DNA of 64,000 nt from Saccharum officinarum (taxonomy: Eukaryota; Streptophyta; Magnoliopsida; Poales; Poaceae). The notes under the pieces are model-generated. The model searched no databases, was not told the origin of the DNA, and saw only the letters and a program-made list of their open reading frames with translations. Every line of letters begins with the position of its first letter. Within the stretch, counting starts at the first letter, position 1. Made by a program: the position numbers and the translations under genes. Below are positions 23,745-34,890 of this stretch, one piece after another. Location of the stretch: the NCBI GenBank assembly GCA_020631735.1, contig CM036179.1, positions 20,079,063 through 20,143,062 on the forward strand, written 5' to 3'.

Positions 23745-24840
23745 TGTCGGTGTTTGGACTCAGGAGGGCCCTAAGCCGACGAGTGAATTTGTGCTGCGTG
23801 CTCCTTACTCCGGATGGTGATACAAAGAGAATACACAGGGGTTTATCCTGGTTCGGGTGAAGAAGGCCCTACGTCCAGCGAGGAAAGGAGAGTATTGTAT
23901 TTCCTTGCACCTAAGTGCTTGTGTAGGGGTTACAAGCCGTGAGAGAGGGAGCCAGTCCCAAGTCTCAAAGAAAGAGTACAATGGAGTGTTGCTTGAGATG
24001 TTGATATCAGAAGTGGGGAGATGTCTCGTTTTTTTGTCTTTCGTTCTCTGTTGTTCGTCGTTCGTCAGAGTGCTCCTTGCCCTCCCCTTTTATATACTCA
24101 AGGAGAGGATAAGGCTTACAACAAGCCCTAGGAAGTGCCTTGGAGGAGAAGGCAGAGTGGGTACTGTTGGTGTTGCTGTGGCGATGTGCCCGGTACATGC
24201 AGGCCATCCCTAGGGAGACGTGGTGATGTTGATGATGGGACGACGGTACATCTAGGGGGCTGCAGAGGACGTGCGATTCCCTGTGGTCGACGTATGGGTA
24301 GTAGTCTCCTTGCTCAACTGATGGCGGTCGAGGCCGGGTCGGGACATGGCGGAGGAGGGTCGACGGGAAATGGATAAGGCCAAGCCCTAGAAATCCCGGG
24401 ACATGATAGTCGGACAGTGCGTGTCATGGAAGGAATAGTGGCTACCTTTCATTGCCCATCCTAGGATGGGCAGTAAAAAGTAAGACTAGACGCGGACGTT
24501 GCTCCCACGCCGGTGGCGCTGTGGCCACGTTGGTGGAAGTGGTGGCATTAAATGCTTTGTCAGTGAGTTGGTGGGTGAGGCAGGGTCAACCCGGTCAACC
24601 CTAGGTCGTGCGAGTCAGAAAATTTCTAGGGGTTGAGGCTTCTCATCGAGCGAGCCTCGTACAAGTCGGAACGCGGTCGAGGGCGTCCCGTCTACATACG
24701 CGCGTGGCCCAGATCGGTGTATCTATGTGGGTGGAGCCTCAACTCGATCTCTCTTTAGGAGGTTTTTAGGGCACAAATTCCTTGGGGGTTTACTCCTTTT
24801 AATCACTGGTTTCGGGTACCCCTAATTTAGGTATCCGACA
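23745..24840 (-). repeat. 3' LTR of the Tat element
   Basis: 1096 bp, bounded by TGTCGG and CCGACA. A TATA-like box on the minus strand (GTATATAAAAGG, about 24087-24098) is shared with the other LTR. It contains about 130 bp (around 24209-24343) missing from the 5' LTR. Next to it, the minus strand reads GGCTCGGGGGCTAC (24841-24854), the probable polypurine tract. Confidence 0.88.
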
Positions 24841-24856
24841 GTAGCCCCCGAGCCTT
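24841..24856 (-). promoter_or_regulatory. Polypurine tract of the Tat element
   Basis: On the coding strand GGCTCGGGGGCTAC ends exactly at the TGTCGG start of the 3' LTR. This is the position and composition expected for the plus-strand primer. Confidence 0.7.
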
Positions 24857-25139
24857 TGCGCGAGTGTGGTCACTCTCGCAGAGGATTGAGCGAGTTATGA
24901 ACTAGAGTTGTAGCACAGTTGCTCTCCGGTGGGTGCGTGCGAGCGCACCCGCCGGGTGTAGCCCCCGAGGCCTCGGAGGAGTGTGTGACTCCTTCGAGGG
25001 CTTTAGCATGCTGTATCGTGGGATGTTGTTTTGCTAGGCCCTGAGGTGCGTTTGGTCTCCTTTCGTTATAGTTGGCTAGTTGCGGGCAAGCCCTCAAGCC
25101 TTTTCGTGCATTAGGCCAACCATGGCTTTGCCCATCGTT

Positions 25140-26065
25140 ATTGTTCGACCCTCGCGCATCCTTTGGTCAAGGGGGAGGGGGGACACCGTACTACCCTCAA
25201 CGGGCGAGTTCAGATGACCCCTGGTGAGCTGTTAGTGGGGAATTCGAGTGGGAGCCCGTGCCCCGTTTGATAGGGGTCGGCTAGCGGCCACGGAGGCGCT
25301 CTCCAAAGATGCCAAAGAGTAGTCATGTGGATCTCGGCTCCGTTCGGTAGGATCCAAGGGCTTGATGCCTCCCTCCGAGGGGATTCCACCGCTGACCTCT
25401 CCTTTAGCCTCGAATATGTCTGAGGGCGTCTCGAGAAAGTGGCTCAAGCCTTGGCCTTGTACTGGCACGTCCTCAGTCATCCCTGACTCTATTTACTCGA
25501 GGGCAGCTGTCGAACCCTGGTCGAGGGCCAGCTTTCGATCCCTCGAGGTTTATAGTGGGCTCGGAGCTCATTGTTCATTCGCCTAGAGATGTCCGTCTTT
25601 ATTGTTCAACCCTCACGCATCCTTTGGACAAGGAGGAGGGGTGGGAACACCGTACTACCCTCGATGGGCGAGTTCCGACGACCCCTGGTGAGCTATTAGC
25701 GGGGAATTTGAGTGGGAGCCTGTGCCCCGTTTGATAGGGGTCAGCTAGCGACCACGGAGGCGCTCTCCAAAGATGCCAAAGAGTATTCGTGTGGATCTAA
25801 GCTCCGTTCGGTAGGATCCGAGGGCCCGATGCCTCCCTCGGAGGGGATTCCACCGCCAACCTCTCCTTTAGCCTCGAATATGTCTGAGGACATCTCGAGA
25901 AAGTGGCTCGAGCCCTGGCCTTGTATGGGCACATCCTCAGTCATCCCTAACTCTGTTTACTCGAGGGTAGCTATCAAACCCTAGTCGAGGGCTAGCTTTT
26001 GATCCCTCGAGGTTTATAGCTGTCTCGGAGCCCGTTGTTCATTCGCCTAGAAATGTCCGTCTGTA
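25140..26065. repeat. Tandem duplication, two copies of about 461 bp
   Basis: Copy one (25140-25600) and copy two (25601-26065) both start ATTGTTC(G/A)ACCCTC and end with CATTCGCCTAGA(G/A)ATGTCCGTCT. They differ at scattered positions, so the duplication is not recent. Open frames on both strands are duplicated with it. It lies in the Tat 3' region, upstream of the antisense gene. Confidence 0.9.
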
Positions 26066-26272
26066 GGTCTCCCTTCTGGCCTGTTGGGGTGCGTCTTTTT
26101 AGGAGGGGAGCGAGAACGGCGCGGTAGTGGGCGACATGGCATGACGGTTGTGGAGTGGGCGGTGGACATGTGTCCTTATACGCGGGTTTGGAGGGAGCGG
26201 TTGGTTGGAGCATTGAATGCAGAAACTGTTCCTACCTTTTCATTAGACGCGTCTGTTTGCCTTCCACCGGGG

Positions 26273-26280
26273 TATAAGTA
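26273..26280 (+). promoter_or_regulatory. Possible TATA box of the antisense gene
   Basis: GGTATAAGTACAG lies about 170 bp upstream of the ATG at 26449, on the strand opposite to gag-pol. It is suggestive only. Confidence 0.4.
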
Positions 26281-26448
26281 CAGAGCCCAGGGTTCCACGT
26301 GCCCCACACCAGCCCTTTGCGATTGCCCTTTCCTCCCTTTGCCCTCATCAGCTGCTCTCTACCGCCACCGTCATCTCCTTCACGGTCGCCACTATAAGAC
26401 GATCTCAACGCTCATGGTGGGAAAGAGCCAAGTTCTCCCTGCAGATGC

Positions 26449-27477
26449 ATGGGTCTGTTCTTCAGTAATGGAGAGGAAGCTGGTGGAGCTAGTTCGCGAA
26501 GGTCTCCTGCGACTGAGGGCGAGTCGAAGCCAGCCGAAGAGGAGGGTGCCGCCAACCAACCACCGGGAGCCGGCGCCCCAGAGGGCTACGTGGTGAGCTT
26601 CATCGCCTTCCACGAGATGGGGCTCGGGATGCCACCGAGCCGGTTTATGCGGGCGCTCCGCATTACTACGGGGTGAAGCTCCATCACCTTGCCCCCAACT
26701 CCATCTCGCAGGCCACCATCTTTGCGGCGGTCTGCGAGGGGTACTTAGGGATGGAGCCCCACTGGAATCTATGGCTCCACCTCTTCAAGGCGGAGCACTT
26801 TGCCAAGAAGGTGGGCGAGAGGGGAGTGCGGCGGGGGATGCACGCTGGTAGCTGCACCCTTCAAGTATGGTCAGGTCGAGGCGAGCTCTACATCCCAGTG
26901 TAGCTCATCTCGTCGAACAGCGGATGGCACGATGGTTGGTTCTATCTGCACAATGACGATGACCGCCTGCTGAAGTTCTCTGGTTAGGTCCTGATGTCAT
27001 GCAAGGACAACTGGTCATATGGCGTCATCGAGGAAGACAAGCTGAAGCTGCAGCCGCTCCTCAACGCGCTGAGGAGGCTTCGTCAGCGTGGTCTGATCGT
27101 GGGGATGGTGGCCACCGCGTTCCACCATCGGAGAGTGCTGCCGTTGATGCAGCGCCGACTTTGGATCAATGAGATGACATCGGGTGTCTCGTTGGAGGGG
27201 AGTCAGATGTCGCACGAGACCCTCCCCCTCGATGAGGTTGTCCAGCGCGCGCGGTGGATGGTGGGCAGCTTCAAGCAGGAGGACATCGACAAGGTCCCCA
27301 TGCGGCCCACTCAAGGATTTAAGGCCCTGGTAAGTGTTGTCCTCCTGATGCTGGGCTCCCCTTCTTTCTTGGGTCTCGTGGATCTAAACTGGTCGAGTTT
27401 CTCGTGCAGGATCTGTCCGCGATCAAGGACTCGACGCCACTGGTACTCCCGCTCTGCTCGCAGTCCCAGTAGCAGCC
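26449..27477 (+). pseudogene. Antisense gene of the Tat element ('putative gypsy-type transposon' domain)
   Basis: It runs opposite to gag-pol, tail to tail with it. From the ATG at 26449 an acidic N-terminal stretch leads to YVVSFIAFHEMGLGMPPSRF, then after a small frameshift near 26650 to YGVKLHHLAPNSISQATIFA and CEGYLGMEPHWNLW. These blocks match the plant domain annotated in Pfam as putative gypsy-type transposon (Transposase_28) and found in antisense ORFs of Grande/Retand-type elements. Further pieces (WHDGWFYLHNDDD; RARWMVGSFKQEDID) follow, with stops at about 26900 and 26986. An 80-bp intron with GT/AG borders (27330-27409) is plausible. The gene is cut at 27477 by solo LTR B1. Its role is unknown. 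Confidence 0.75.
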
Positions 27478-29118
27478 TGTTGACACTTCTTAGCATCACT
27501 CACGTTAGGTTGTCATCCCCAACATGACACCAAGAGTGTGGTTGTATTGTACTCATGCCACTTAACTATATAAAGATATTAAAGTATATATCCGCAAGCA
27601 CACAAATAAATACACTCGTTGCAGCATTTCACCCAAGTTTATCCTAGATATCGTTATTTATATTTAACCAAAGGAGAACAAACAGAGGGGCACATATTAA
27701 TTAAAGGCTACTCTACACATGTGATATGAATATTCGAAATTACTATCCTTTACTCTCAAATAGGAATCAATAAAATAAAAAAGAGATAAAATATATGATA
27801 ATCAGACCATTCAGATGATATTCCTTAGAGCAATACTACTATGGTAAGTCATTGATCAGAATATAAAGTAAGAGAATAACTCCTAAGTAATTCATTAACT
27901 ATTAGTCATAATCTACATTAATTAGTGCAATTATATCAGGCAATCATTGGCTAGGTTATCTCATATCCATAAACAAGGAACATCTCCATTACGAAGCTGA
28001 GAAATAGAGTAACAACTAAGTAATGAGACCATGTTCTACTAAGTTCTACACTCAGGGAGTGGACTACAAAGGACTCAACAGGAATGTCACACCCGCGATC
28101 TACCACATGGCTCGGAGTATAGAGTGCATTTGTAGGTAAACGGTGTATAAGCACCACACTTACACAATGTTGACCACCCACCCATGACTTAATAAGGTGA
28201 GTGCTTTGCAAACATATGTATAAACATAATGATAAACTATCTATGCCAAATATATAATCAAAGCAGACTAATCTCATAATAATCAAGGATATAATATAGA
28301 TTAAGAACAAGATCATATCTAATGTATCAAGAATAATGATCAAGAACAATGAACTAGAACTAGACAATGTTGAACTAGAACAATTATGGACTAGAACATA
28401 AACAATCAGAACATGAAGAACTAGAACATGAACTAGATTAAGAACTAGAAGAACTGATAAACTAGATGAATATCTGAAGAACAATGTTGATACAAGAGAG
28501 AAGAACTAGATTTACCAAGCTCCTCTTGACTAGATCTGGAGCCCAAGGCTGCTTGACTCCTCTACTTCTAATTCTAATCTAGCTATGCCTAGATCTGATG
28601 GAGCTCTAAGGAGATGAGAGTTGCTGGTTGGTCTTCTGCTTTCTAGTTGATGATTGATTGAATGAATTCCTCTTTGGAGAGGGGTCTAGGGCCTCGTTTA
28701 TATAGCCCAGAGCATGGAAACCATGGCCCTTGGATCAAACCGACCTTCACGTAGGGTTAGGATGCATCCTTGGAGGCGGTTGAAGTAGCTTGTAAAGGAA
28801 GGAGCCGAGGGGCAGCGGCCAGGGGCCGGTCGGCCCCACCTAGCGGTGCCTCGTGGTGGCCCTCCTCGTGGAGTCCTCTGGTGTCCTCTAGAAGCCTCTT
28901 GCGTATTTGTGATGTGGAGATTAGGCCGATTGACGTGGGTTCCTTCTCGTGGAAGATATCAATTCCTGAATTATTCTGATAACCCCCTGCAAAATATAGA
29001 TTCACCAAAACTTGTGGAATTTCGTTAGTTGACACCCTAAACCTATGTTGGTGATCATTTATTAGCCCTTTATATATTTATTTTAACCCTTTATTATGGT
29101 AGATAACCATCGTCAACA
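27478..29118 (-). mobile_element. Solo LTR B1
   Basis: 1641 bp with ends TGTTGAC...GTCAACA and a perfect 5-bp duplication CAGCC (27473-27477 and 29119-29123). Related to B2 over its length. Orientation is taken from similarity to the Athila LTR on the reverse strand (CAAGTTTTGGTG...TTTTGCAGG) and from a TATA box GGGCTATATAAACG on the minus strand at about 28692-28705. It carries a run of GAACTAGAAC-type short repeats (28340-28510). It sits between the converging 3' ends of pol and the antisense gene. Confidence 0.9.
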
Positions 29119-29216
29119 CAGCCATTAACGAGGAGCTCTAGGGGTAAAAGCCATTAACGGGTGGAGTGGGAGGAACCGCCACAGCAGCCATTAACGAGGA
29201 GCTCTAGGGGTAAAAG
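29119..29216. repeat. 66-bp-period duplication beside LTR B1
   Basis: CAGCCATTAACGAGGAGCTC and the following dozen bases occur at 29119-29150 and again at 29185-29216. One copy abuts the solo LTR. Confidence 0.85.
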
Positions 29217-30330
29217 CGACGTAGCTGTTCGATGTTCCACGCGTTGGTGAAGATCTCACCCTTTTCGTTTGAAAGCTTGTAGATGCCGGGCGTCAACACT
29301 TCTGCGATGATGTATGGTCCTTCCCATGGTGGAGTAAGCTTGTGTCATCCCTTGTTGCTTTGGCTTCGTCGAAGCACCAGGTCACCGATGTTGAGATCTC
29401 GCCTGTGAATGTGTTTGTCGTGGTAACGTCAGAGACTTTGCTAATACTTTTGCAGAGTGCAATAGAGCTATATCGCGAGCTTCCTCGAGCTGGTCAAGGG
29501 CGTTCTCTCTTGCAACATCATTGCTTTGCTCGTTGTAGGCTTTCAGCCTAGGGAACCCATACTCTAAATCGGTTGGGAGCACAGCCTCAGACCCATAGAC
29601 TAAGAAAAATAGAGTGAACCCCGTGGCTTGACTCGGCGTTGTTCTTAGGCTCCACAGGACCGAGGGGAGGTCGGCGGCCCATTTCTTGCCATGTTTGTTC
29701 AATTTGTTGAAGATTCTCGGCTTTAGGCCATGCCATTGGCACGTTCTACTTGGCCATTCATCCTTGGGTGAGCCATGGCTGACTAGAGCATGCGGATGTG
29801 ATGGTCATCACAGAATTCCAAGAACCTTTTGCCGGTGAACTGGGTACCGTTGTCCGTGATGATATAGTTGGGAACCCCAAAGCGATGGATGATGTAGGTG
29901 AATAACAGCGTGACTTGCTCCGATCTGATGTTGGCAATGGGACGAGCCTCGATCCACTTAGAAAACTTGTCAATGGTGACGAGAAGGTGGGTGAAGCCCC
30001 CAGTTGTTCTCTTCTAGGGTCCGACCAAGTCGAGCCCCCAAACGGCGAACGACCATGTGATGGGAATGGTTTGCAGGGCATGAGCCAGGAGATGGGTTTG
30101 CCTTGCGCAGTACTAGCATCCTTTGCAGGAGTGTACTAGCTTAATAGCATTGGAGACTGCGGTTGGCCAATAGAAACCTTGCCGAAACGTGTTTTGACGA
30201 GGGTTCGAGGTGCCGCGTGATGACCACAAGCCCCTGAATGTAGGTCCTTGAGCAGGTTCTTGCCTTCCTCGATTGTGATACAACGCTGTAGGATGCCCGT
30301 AGGGCTGCATCGATAAAGCTCTTTGTCATC
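29217..30330 (-). pseudogene. pol: Tat integrase
   Basis: On the minus strand the zinc-binding part (HSGACGHHAAPRTL, then FRQGFYWPTAVSNA and CKGC) is followed by WGLDLVGP and KWIEARPIANIRSEQV (first catalytic D) and by a TDNGTQFTGKRF block (second D), then PSVLWSLRTTPSQATGFTLF and LVYGSEAVLPTDLEYG of the C-terminal part. The pieces lie in different frames with stops, for example directly after LVGP. The final glutamate region near 29740 is decayed. Confidence 0.8.
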
Positions 30331-31130
30331 GCCGTATATCACAAAGGTCTTGGTCCAGCGAGCGATCCGTCGAGCCTCGGTCTTATCCAAGGGGAGCTCC
30401 CCTCGGGTGAGACAGTCGAGGTATGGAGTGCGCCAGTTGGGCTCGAGGTCGGCTGGTAGGGTTGAGCCTTCTGTCTGCATGATGTCAGCCCCGGTCGAGG
30501 GGGCTTCTGCCTCAGGTGGGGGGTCGAGTAACGGACTGTCGGCCCCCTCAGTCATCCTGGCGTCAATGGAAGGTTCATGAAGATCCCTTGAGAAAACGTC
30601 AGGTGAAACCATGGCTCGATTAGACGCAATTTTCACGAATTCGTTGGCAGCCTCATTATATCTACGCGCAACGTGGTTGAGTTCAAGGCCGTGGAATTTG
30701 TCCTCAAGGCGCCATACCTCCTTGTAGTAGGCTTCCATCTTGGGATTGTGGAAGCTTGTGTCCTTCATGACCTAGTTGACTACGAGTTGGGAATCTCCAT
30801 GAACATCGAGGTGTCGAACCCCGAGCTCGATGGCAATATGCAAGCCATTAACGAGGGCCTCGTACTCAGCCACATTATTGGAGGCTGCAAAGTGGAGTTG
30901 GATCACGTAACACATGTGAACTCCGAGGGGCGAGATGAAGAGCAAGCCTGCGCCCGCTCCGTTTTGGTCATCGACCCATCGAAGTACATGGTCCACAACT
31001 CGGCTTGGATTTGAACAGGAGGCAGTTGGGTGTCGGTCCATTCTGCTAGAAATCCACCAGCACCTGGGATTTGATGGCTTTGCGCGACGCGTAAGAGAGG
31101 GTTTCGCCCATGAGCTCGACCACCCACTTA
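30331..31130 (-). pseudogene. pol: Second RNase H (archaeal-type) of the Tat element
   Basis: Minus-strand blocks WTMYFDGSM, GAGAGLLFISPLGVHM, ASNNVAEYEALVNGL, LDVHGDSQLVVN, then WRLEDKFHGLELNHVARRYN and EAANEFVKIA form an additional RNase H domain between the RT-linked RNase H and the integrase. Such a dual arrangement is known in the Tat lineage. The D, E and D of the active site are present, but the fourth position reads N (NEAANE, usually NEAAD), and a frameshift lies after YFDGSM. The linker to the integrase (30330-30600) is acidic and poorly conserved. Confidence 0.75.
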
Positions 31131-31231
31131 GCTATTCTTCTCAAGGCCTCCTAGTTCTGGACTATCTCCCCTAGAGGGAAAGAAGACACCATAGTCACCG
31201 GGTGGCCCTCGAAGTAGTGCCAGAGCTTGCA

Positions 31232-31590
31232 TTATGTTAGCACGATGGCATACAACACCTTCTGGATTTGCTGGTAGCGAACCTTGGTGTGCGAGAGAAC
31301 CTCACTGACGAAGTATACTGGCCTCTGAACAAGCAACGCGTGACCTTCTTCCGCCCTCTCGATGACTATGGCCACGCTGACCACTTGTGTCGTCGCGACG
31401 ACGTAAAGCAAGAGAGGTTCTCCTGCAGCCGAAGGGATGAGTACCATAGGTTCAGACAGCATTGCCTTGAGCCTAGTAAGAGCTTCCCTAGCCTCAAGGG
31501 TCCATGAAAAGTGTTTTGATTTCTTTAGGAGATGATACAGGGGGAGCGCCTTCTCACCGAGGCGTGAGATGAAGCGACTAAGGGCCACAA
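31232..31590 (-). pseudogene. pol: Tat RT-linked RNase H and thumb
   Basis: An open frame of 118 codons holds ALSRFISRLGEKALPLYHLL (RT thumb), then SAAGEPLLLYVVATTQVVSV, RPVYFVSEVL, and RYQQIQKVLYAIV. This is the degenerate RNase H of Tat elements, which lost its activity in the lineage as the second domain took over. That interpretation comes from published lineage comparisons and is not proven by this sequence. Confidence 0.75.
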
Positions 31591-31714
31591 GGCAGCCCGT
31601 GACCCTCTACACACCCTTTAGATCTCGGATAGGGCCCATTTTGGTGATTGCAGTGCTCTTTTCTGAGTTGGCTTTGATGCCACGCTCGAAAACAATGAAC
31701 CCTAAGAGCATGCC

Positions 31715-32280
31715 TCAAGGAACGCCGAAGACACATTTCTTGGGGTTGAGCTTAATGTTTTTCGCCTTAAGGCATTTGAACACGACATCGAGGTCATCAA
31801 CCAAGTTGCTGACCTTCTTAGTTTTGACAACGATGTCGTCGACATAAGCCTCGATGGTTGGCCTGATGTTTTCCCCAAGAACATGTTGCATGCATCGCTG
31901 GTACGTAGCACCTGTGTTCCGCAGACCGAAGGGCATAGTAACATAGCAATACATGCCGCGAGCTGGTCAGACTCTTTCATTTTAATCTGGTGGTAGCCGG
32001 AATACGCATCTAGGAACGACAAAGTTTCACATCCCGCAGTAGAATCAACGATTTGATCAATGCGTGGTAAAGGAAAAGGGACTTTCGAACATGCTTTATT
32101 TAAACTAGTATAGTCTACACACATCCTCCATTTCCCACTCTTTTTCTTAACTAATACAGGGTTAGCTAACCACTCGGGATGATGAACCTCCTTGATGAAT
32201 CCGGCCTCTAAAAGCTTGTGGATCTCCTCACCGATGACCTTGCGCTTCTCCTCATCAAAGAGGCACAAGCGTTGTTTCAT
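31715..32280 (-). pseudogene. pol: Tat reverse transcriptase
   Basis: The frame from 32280 covers FIKEVHHPEWLANPVLVKKK, WRMCVDYTSLNKAC, PFPLPRIDQIVDSTAG and FLDAYSGYHQIKM. Near 31955 a deletion shifts the frame. The second frame (31954-31715) gives YVTMPFGLRNTGATYQRCM, then AYVDDIVVKTKK with the catalytic DD pair, and LNPKKCVFGV. Apart from this indel the enzyme region is quite well preserved. Confidence 0.88.
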
Positions 32281-32406
32281 CGGTTTGGAGCCGGCTCAAA
32301 TCTCCAAGGCATGCTCGGCGACTTCCCTAGGTGTGCCTGGCATATCCGAGGGACCCCACGTGAATATGTCAATATTTGTGCGAAGAAAGTCAACGAGCAC
32401 TGCTTC

Positions 32407-33192
32407 CTATTTGGGATTGAGGGTGGCGCTGACTTTCAACGCCCTTCCGTCTAGGTTGGTGGGGTCGAGGGGTATGAGCTTGACATCTTCCGTGGGCTCG
32501 AAGTTGCCGGCATGGTGTTTGGGGTCGGGGATCTCTTTGGCTAAATTGTTGAGGTCTGCCGCCAAGGTTGCTGACTCCAAGATGGCTTCTCCGTGCTCGA
32601 CGCACTCTACGTCGCACTCGTAGGCGTGTTCGTAGGAGGGCCCGATAGTGATGACACCCTTGGGGCCCGACATTTTGAGTTTGAGGTAGGTATAGTTGGG
32701 AATCGCCATGAATTTGGCGTAGCAGGGGCGCCCAAGAATGGCATGGTAGGTCCCGTGGAACCTAACCACCTCAAAAGTGAGGGTCTCCTTCCTGAAGTTG
32801 GTGGGGGTACCGAAACAGACGGGCAGGTCGATTTGCCCGATGAGCTCTGCTCGTTTTCTTGGCACAATTCCATGGAAGCCCCCGACGTTGGGTCGAAGGT
32901 GCGTCCTCTTGACTCCCAGAAGGTCGAGGGTCTGGGCATAGATGATGTTGAGGCTGCTGCCACCATCCATGAGCACTTTAGTGAGGCGCGTGTTGGCAAT
33001 GATGGGATCGACGACAAGTGGGTAGACTCTAGGATTGGGGACATAGTCTGGATGGTCATCACGGTCAAAAGTGATGGCCATCTCAGACCAGTCAAGGAAG
33101 AGGGGGGTTGCTAGCTGCATGGAGAAAACCTCTCGACGCTCCCGCTTGCGCTGACGCGCTGAGAGACGCATCGAGGGTCCCCCGTATATCAT
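32407..33192 (-). CDS. pol: Tat aspartic protease region (open frame)
   Basis: A 261-codon open frame. DYVPNPRVYPLVVDPIIANT leads to KVLMDGGSSLNIIYAQTL, which holds the catalytic aspartate in the D-G-G-S form used by this lineage, and later to YHAILGRPCYAKFMAIPNYT, the C-terminal ILGRP block. It lies directly downstream of gag and overlaps it by 4 bases (33189-33192), consistent with gag-pol read from one transcript by a frame change. Its terminal part contains the linker toward RT. Confidence 0.75.
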   Translation of the reverse strand: MIYGGPSMRLSARQRKRERREVFSMQLATPLFLDWSEMAITFDRDDHPDYVPNPRVYPLVVDPIIANTRLTKVLMDGGSSLNIIYAQTLDLLGVKRTHLRPNVGGFHGIVPRKRAELIGQIDLPVCFGTPTNFRKETLTFEVVRFHGTYHAILGRPCYAKFMAIPNYTYLKLKMSGPKGVITIGPSYEHAYECDVECVEHGEAILESATLAADLNNLAKEIPDPKHHAGNFEPTEDVKLIPLDPTNLDGRALKVSATLNPK

Positions 33193-33840
33193 GAAGCAGT
33201 CATGGATCTCGGGAAACCCCTCATCCTTGTTATCATCCTTCTCCTTGGGTTCTCCTTCTTGTCGTCTTTCTTGATGCCTAAGCCTTCAAAGTATCTCCAC
33301 AGCATGTGGCAGTCCTCGAGGTTGTGGTTCGTAGGCCCCTTGTGATAGGGACATGGTCCTCGAGGTTTCTTGTGGTCAGTGGCAGCGACAAGGTCATCAG
33401 CCGTGGCTTCGTGCTTGCCCTGCTGGTTTTTCTTCTTCTTCCTATTGTTTCTCTTGGCGCCCCGGTTGGACCCCTCAGGTTCCTCGTCCCTGGGCTTCCC
33501 CTTATCCTGGTCACCACCAAAGATGGCACTAACCGCCTCCTCGCCGATGGCGTAGTTGGTGACGATGTCCATTAATTCGTTGGCAGTGATGGGGGTGTTA
33601 TAGCCCAACTCTCGGACCAGCTCCTTGGAGGTGGTTCCAGAGAGAAAAGCCATGATGACATCGAAGTCGGTGATGTTGGGAAGCTCAGAGCGTTGTCTGG
33701 AGAAGCGCCGGATATAGTCACGGAGGGACTCGCCCGGCTTCTGCTTACAACTCCTGAGGTCCCAAGAGTTACCAGGGTGCATGTAAGTCCCCTTGAAGTT
33801 CCCTTCAAACACTCTCACCAGGTTGTTCCAGTCATGGATC
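33189..33840 (-). CDS. gag: Tat gag, C-terminal open frame
   Basis: A 209-codon open frame with the retrotransposon gag block: RVFEGNFKGTYMHPGNSWDL, KPGESLRDYIRRFSRQRSEL, ITDFDVIMAFLSGT and NELMDIVTNYAIGEEAV. It is followed by a lysine-rich region and a Cys/His segment (CPYHKGPTNHNLEDC) that corresponds to the zinc knuckle. The natural start lies upstream and is separated by a stop at about 33870. Confidence 0.8.
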
Positions 33841-33869
33841 TATCGAGGTGGGAGGTCCTTGAGCCACGC

Positions 33870-34890
33870 TCAAGCGGTGTCTGATAGGAACAAGGGAAGC
33901 TGTCGAATGATGACACGGTCATCGGTGGCCCTGCCCAACTGACAAGCCAAGCGGAAATCAACGAGCCAAAGTTCGGGTTTGGTCTCACCATTATACTTGG
34001 TGAGAGTCGTTGGGGGGGCAAAACCGAACTGGAAGTAGTGTTTCACGAATGGCCTTGTTGAAGACTCGGGGGCCCGGTGGCTTGGGTGACGGGCTATGAT
34101 CCTTCGAGCTGTCGTAACGCCTATCCCTATGCTCATGGTAACCTCAAGTTGCACCATCACCACTTTTGTGTCTGCGGCACTCGTTGATGTTGTCATGAGA
34201 ATCTCGGGGCTCACGGTTGTCGACAATGCGTTCATGGACAGAGGCTGCCCTATTCCCTCGTAGGGCAGGCTTAGGATGAACTGAGGCCTCTTTCTCCTAT
34301 TAGGAGGGCTCCGTAGGTTGCTCCGGTGCCAACCCGTGGTGCCTCGAGGCGGAACTCTCGGCCTGTTGCATGGCTATAGCCTCGAGGAGACCTCGAATCT
34401 CATCGCGTTCCTATAGGCCTCAGAGGTAGATGGTTCGGGCATGTTGCGGAGAAGCATGGCAGCAGCAACGATGTTCTAGCTGGCTTGGTTGAAGACCAGA
34501 GGTTCGCCTGCCCGATCCTTGATGATGCGACGGTTGATGTCACGGGCTCTCTCTCGAGCTTCTCCGCCACATATGCACGCCGTGCGCTCCCACTCAAGGG
34601 TTTGGTGAAGTAGGCGCATGTTTTCTCGCTCTTTGTTGAGCATGGCTTGTAATTCCTGGATCTGCTCAAGTTGTGCTCCTTGGTCCGCATCAAGAATTTG
34701 GGCTTCGTCCCGTGTGCTAGGGGGCTCAACATGAGGTGGTGTGGTGTTCCTCGCTCCAACGGCTGCCTCGGCTTCTAAATCCCACACGATAGCCCCATCG
34801 ATATGGAAGCATTCACAAGTCGGATCATAGCTGTCATCGGCAGAGTCAAAGTCCAGGGCACCAAAGTAGTAATACGATGGATGCATGTGA
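33870..34890 (-). pseudogene. gag: Tat gag, N-terminal part
   Basis: Two open pieces are visible. 34886-34476 starts MHPSYYYFGALDFDSADDSY and contains a coiled-coil stretch (QLEQIQELQAMLNKERENM), the usual N-terminal layout of Tat gag. 34235-33870 contains YNGETKPELWLVDFRLACQL, the beginning of the capsid domain. They are in different frames with a gap (34240-34470). Confidence 0.7.

Noticed and set aside
27951..28484. 177-codon hydrophobic ORF on the minus strand
   Set aside because: It is the complement of the AACTAGA-rich repeat and its flanks in solo LTR B1. Its apparent membrane character comes from repeated AT-rich codons.
29758..30081. 107-codon minus-strand ORF rich in serine and proline
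   Set aside because: It is an out-of-frame shadow of the Tat integrase, whose true blocks (WGLDLVGP, KWIEARPIAN) lie in another frame.
32593..33114. 173-codon plus-strand ORF
   Set aside because: Antisense shadow of the Tat protease frame on the minus strand; no independent motif.
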